Shown: positions 61,390 through 64,000 of the stretch, piece after piece
Layout of the letters: every line of letters begins with the position of its first letter
How positions within the stretch are numbered: position 1 is the stretch's first letter
NCBI GenBank assembly: GCA_964593465.1
Contig: CAZQJY010000003.1
Location: 1-64,000 of the forward strand
DNA from: Mycosynbacter sp964593465
GTDB taxonomy: Bacteria; Patescibacteriota; Saccharimonadia; Saccharimonadales; Saccharimonadaceae
Length of the DNA stretch: 64,000 bases
Direction of reading: 5' to 3'
Notes under the pieces: model-generated
The model's database searches: none
The model's input: the letters and a program-made list of their open reading frames with translations, nothing else
Told to the model about the DNA's origin: nothing
Made by a program: the position numbers and the translations under genes

Positions 61390-61416
61390 ATAGTGCTATA
61401 CAATATATAGTACTAT
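61390..61416. promoter_or_regulatory. dyad operator between hxlR-type gene and reductase gene
   Basis: ATAGTGCTATA (61390-61400), CAATA, TATAGTACTAT (61406-61416): 11-base arms with one mismatch. The size and place fit binding of an HxlR-type dimer that controls both genes. Confidence 0.7.
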
Positions 61417-61454
61417 TGTTTTTATAGTTAATATAATACCACACGGAGGGATCT

Positions 61455-62000
61455 ATGACAAAAACACTATCTATACTTATCGGCAGCACTCGCACCAATC
61501 GACTCGGAGCCGACATTGCAGCCTGGGTAGGGGAGCAGGCAAAAACTGCAGGTTTTGACGAGGTAGAGTTTATCGACCTCAAAGATGTTCAACTACCAAA
61601 ATTCGACACACCTATACCGCCAATGTATGCCGCTCTCGAGTCCGAAGAGGCAAAAGCGTGGGCCAAGACAATTGCCAACACTAGCCACCTCGTCGTGCTC
61701 ACGCCAGAATACAACCAAAGCATCCCCGCGAGTCTCAAATCGGCCATCGACCACCTCTACGCAGAATGGAACAACAAGCCAACGGCCATCGTGAGCTACG
61801 GCTACATGGGCGGCGGCAAAAGTGCAGCATCGCACCTTCGCGACATTCTAGCTTTTCTCAAAACCGACCTTGTAGATGTCAACGCAACGATCCAGCTTGG
61901 CGACGCAACTGTTGTCGACAACAAATTTACGAGCACAGGCGTGGCTTCAGAAGAGACCGACGCACTCCACAACGAACTCCGTACACTAAGCGAAAAATAA
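61455..62000 (+). CDS. NADPH-dependent FMN/quinone reductase
   Basis: A 181-residue flavodoxin-fold reductase. FMN phosphate loop IGSTRTNRLGADIA (about 8-21), TPEYNQSIPASLKSAIDHL (about 89-107; the family signature) and SYGYMGGGKSAASHLR (about 117-132). It reduces FMN, quinones or azo compounds with NADPH. GGAGGGATCT lies before ATG 61455. It is divergent from an HxlR regulator across a dyad, a pairing like YodB with its reductases in Bacillus. A terminator follows at 62013-62054. Confidence 0.92.
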   Translation: MTKTLSILIGSTRTNRLGADIAAWVGEQAKTAGFDEVEFIDLKDVQLPKFDTPIPPMYAALESEEAKAWAKTIANTSHLVVLTPEYNQSIPASLKSAIDHLYAEWNNKPTAIVSYGYMGGGKSAASHLRDILAFLKTDLVDVNATIQLGDATVVDNKFTSTGVASEETDALHNELRTLSEK

Positions 62001-62012
62001 TCACAGTAGCCA

Positions 62013-62054
62013 AAAAATAGCCTCACCAACACCTTGAAGGATGAGGCTATTTTG
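62013..62054 (+). terminator. rho-independent terminator
   Basis: AAAATAGCCTCA (62014-62025) with TGAGGCTATTTT (62042-62053). It ends the FMN reductase gene. Confidence 0.87.
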
Positions 62055-62124
62055 CTTGCTTTTTCACCCCTTGTGCGCCATAATTAACCACAAGTATAAT
62101 ACTGTCATTTAATAGGGGGCAACT

Positions 62125-64000
62125 ATCGAAACTTTATATGTTTCTCGGTTTTGGCACAGACGCATTTGTGAAGCGTCTGGTGTCGTGGCGGTCATCATCT
62201 TGCTCATCTATGGCTGGACGACATTTATAGGCGGCAACCCGTCACTTTCAAGTCTATTCTATGTGTCTCATGTAACAGCTGGTCTGGCGGCAGCAGTTGC
62301 CGTGCTTTCGGCTGGGCTATACTTCTGGACACCAAAAAAACTCATAATCGTACTTTCGGCTATCGTATACGGACTACTTGTGCTTACCACGGGGCTGCTT
62401 GTCATACAAAGCGGGGGGGTCAACTCTCCATTTATTGCACTCTGGATGGCCGTAAGTGTCTTTGCTGGACTATACGGTATTTATGGCATCGGTGCCGTGT
62501 TTACACTCATCAACATATACATCGTCTATGGATTTATCGGCGGCGGCATCACAAAAGACGACCTAATTGTTGCTGTGATTGCTGGGGAGCTACCTATGTT
62601 CATCAGCTATATACTCTGGAATGGCCGCGAATCACTTGAGGAAGCACGTCATCACGACGTCACACACCTCAACAAAACTATAGAAAAAGAATCCACTAAG
62701 TCTGACATGATTATCGAATCAATCGGAGATGGGGTTGTTGTCATCAGCCAGACAGGCGAGATACTACTTATCAATCCAGCAGCCCAAAAAATGACAGGAT
62801 GGTCAGCTGCAGACGCTACCAACCTACACTTTGGATCAGTGATCAAATTCCAAGATGAAAAGGGTGCGCTCATCGAGAACGAGCTAAATCCAATATCTCG
62901 TGCACTCAATATCAGCCAGCAAGTACGCGTCAATGATATATGTCTCATCACTAAATCTGGCAAAAAACTTTTTGCGTCATTTGTCGTTAATCCAGTAGGA
63001 GATGCTGGCGAGGGAGTTATCGCAGTTTTTCGTGATATTACCAAAGAGCGCAACGATGAAAAAGCACAAGCTGAATTTATATCTACCGCAAGCCACGAAA
63101 TGCGTACTCCTGTTGCAAGTATCGAGGGCTACTTGGGGCTTGCGCTTAATCCCAACACCGCCACGATCGACGAAAAGGCTCGCGACTTCATCACCAAAGC
63201 CCATGCTTCAGCGCAACACCTTGGCCACTTGTTTCAAGATTTGCTAGATATATCCAAAGCCGACGATGGTAGACTCAAGGAAAACCCTGTAGTGATAGAC
63301 GCCGTAGACTTTATGCGCAACGTTGTCGATGGTCTGCGCCCCAAAGCAAGCGAAAAAAACCTCACAATTATCTACAAGCCAGATGGCACCGGTGCAGCAA
63401 AAAACAATGTTGTAGCACCTATATTGTATGCCCATGTCGATAAAGAACACCTGCGCGAGGTAGCAGACAATCTTGTCGAAAATGCCATCAAGTACACACT
63501 CGAGGGGAGCGTAAGTATCGACGTAACAGCCAGCGACGACTATGTGCGTATTTCTATAAAAGACAGTGGTATTGGCATCCCTACCGAAGACATACCGCAT
63601 CTTTTCCAAAAATTCTACCGCGTTGACAATACTGACACCCGCGAGATTGGCGGCACTGGACTTGGTCTCTATCTCTGTCGCAAGCTTGTTGAGTCTATGG
63701 AAGGCCGCATATGGGTTGAGAGCGAATATAAAAAGGGTAGTACGTTTTTTATAGAAATTCCGCGCATCGACCGCAACCAGGCATCTGAGCTGCTCCGCAG
63801 GGAAACACAAGTAAATACTCAAGCCCAAGAAGAGCAAGCCGCCAAATCTGTCATCGATACCACCGCATCAATGCTCGGTACTGTTGAGCAGCCTGTCGTC
63901 ATCCCAACACCGCCCGAACCACAACAGACAGTTGTAGCCGACGAAACCACAATTGCAGCAGCATTGTCACAGCAAGCTCCTGTCCCCGTATTAGAGACAC
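62125..64000 (+). CDS. membrane sensor histidine kinase with PAS domain, cut by window end
   Basis: Two-component sensor. N-terminal membrane region (about 15-165, five or six helices), PAS domain (about 190-300; IIESIGDGVVVISQTGEILLINPAAQKMTGW), H-box STASHEMRTPVAS (His about 324), N-box DNLVENAIKYT, G1 DSGIGIP and G2 GGTGLGLYL. A Gln/Pro/Thr-rich tail follows and is open at 64000. The frame begins after a stop at 62113. No ATG, GTG or TTG lies before GTG 62185, which would cut into the first helix. ATC 62125, 5 bases after AGGGGG and reading IETLYVSRFWHRR, is the best-placed start. Either a rare ATC start is used or the base is a sequence error. TATAAT is at 62095-62100. Confidence 0.9.
   Translation, partial: METLYVSRFWHRRICEASGVVAVIILLIYGWTTFIGGNPSLSSLFYVSHVTAGLAAAVAVLSAGLYFWTPKKLIIVLSAIVYGLLVLTTGLLVIQSGGVNSPFIALWMAVSVFAGLYGIYGIGAVFTLINIYIVYGFIGGGITKDDLIVAVIAGELPMFISYILWNGRESLEEARHHDVTHLNKTIEKESTKSDMIIESIGDGVVVISQTGEILLINPAAQKMTGWSAADATNLHFGSVIKFQDEKGALIENELNPISRALNISQQVRVNDICLITKSGKKLFASFVVNPVGDAGEGVIAVFRDITKERNDEKAQAEFISTASHEMRTPVASIEGYLGLALNPNTATIDEKARDFITKAHASAQHLGHLFQDLLDISKADDGRLKENPVVIDAVDFMRNVVDGLRPKASEKNLTIIYKPDGTGAAKNNVVAPILYAHVDKEHLREVADNLVENAIKYTLEGSVSIDVTASDDYVRISIKDSGIGIPTEDIPHLFQKFYRVDNTDTREIGGTGLGLYLCRKLVESMEGRIWVESEYKKGSTFFIEIPRIDRNQASELLRRETQVNTQAQEEQAAKSVIDTTASMLGTVEQPVVIPTPPEPQQTVVADETTIAAALSQQAPVPVLET

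Overview
The window is a chimera of two bacteria. Positions 1 to about 6,640-6,740 are GC-rich (roughly 60-65% by eye). They carry dnaN, dnaA, a sodium:solute symporter, a 10-N gap, atpC and the C-terminal two thirds of atpD, and the protein style suggests Verrucomicrobiota. From within atpD to position 64,000 the composition drops to roughly 48-50% GC. That part reads as Candidatus Saccharibacteria (TM7): standard code with TGA as stop, many small unknown proteins, many genes starting 6-10 bases after a -10 box with no Shine-Dalgarno site, sortase/PEGA/DUF4367/DUF3048 surface proteins, and no biosynthetic pathways. The composition break inside one conserved gene is most simply an assembly misjoin.

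Layout of the Saccharibacteria part: an F-type ATP synthase operon on the minus strand (atpZ/I-B-E-F-H-A-G-D', 6.7-11.7 kb); two PE-PPE-like serine hydrolases (12-14.4 kb); small membrane and unknown genes around a DEAD-box helicase and an RRM protein (14.5-19.1 kb); glutaredoxin, ABC-F ATPase and small genes (19.2-22.1 kb); a four-gene minus-strand set of a cytidylate-kinase-like protein, two GT4 glycosyltransferases and an alpha/beta hydrolase (22.1-26 kb); alpha/beta hydrolase and SmpB; a kinase-fold protein; exonuclease III; membrane proteins; tRNA-Leu(CAA); a sortase, PEGA and DUF4367 surface set; gltX, DUF3048 and tRNA-Glu(CUC); an FMN-binding/apbE/RnfD-FNR flavin electron-transfer cluster that looks deleted in the middle (39.5-41.5 kb); a small gene with a switch-like RNA leader (41.6-42.1 kb); HdeD-like, Nudix-like, PlsC, FKBP, ThrE and YaaA genes; two Na+/H+ antiporters (50.4-53.8 kb); a cytochrome bo3 operon cyoABCDE (53.8-58.6 kb); OpgC-like protein, NDH-2, an HxlR regulator with a divergent FMN reductase; and a sensor histidine kinase cut by the window end.

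Functionally, NDH-2, the bo3 quinol oxidase, heme O synthase and the ATP synthase form a minimal aerobic respiratory chain: NADH to quinone to O2, with the proton gradient used for ATP. The two Na+/H+ antiporters can exchange that gradient for sodium. No quinone or heme biosynthesis genes other than cyoE are seen, which fits a host-dependent epibiont. The sortase, hydrolase and glycosyltransferase genes fit a surface that meets a host.

Two expression styles coexist. Most genes are leaderless, with TATAxT then 6-10 bases then ATG or GTG. A minority (for example 16342-, 19107-, 27927- and nhaA) have near-perfect promoters with 17-base spacers, an untranslated leader, a Shine-Dalgarno site and strong hairpin terminators. 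The strongest candidates for new biology are regulatory: a leader with mutually exclusive pairings around a Shine-Dalgarno site (41,610-41,843), a pair of identical operator-promoter modules (42,805 and 43,680), and a multi-hairpin RNA before nhaA (50,169-50,340).
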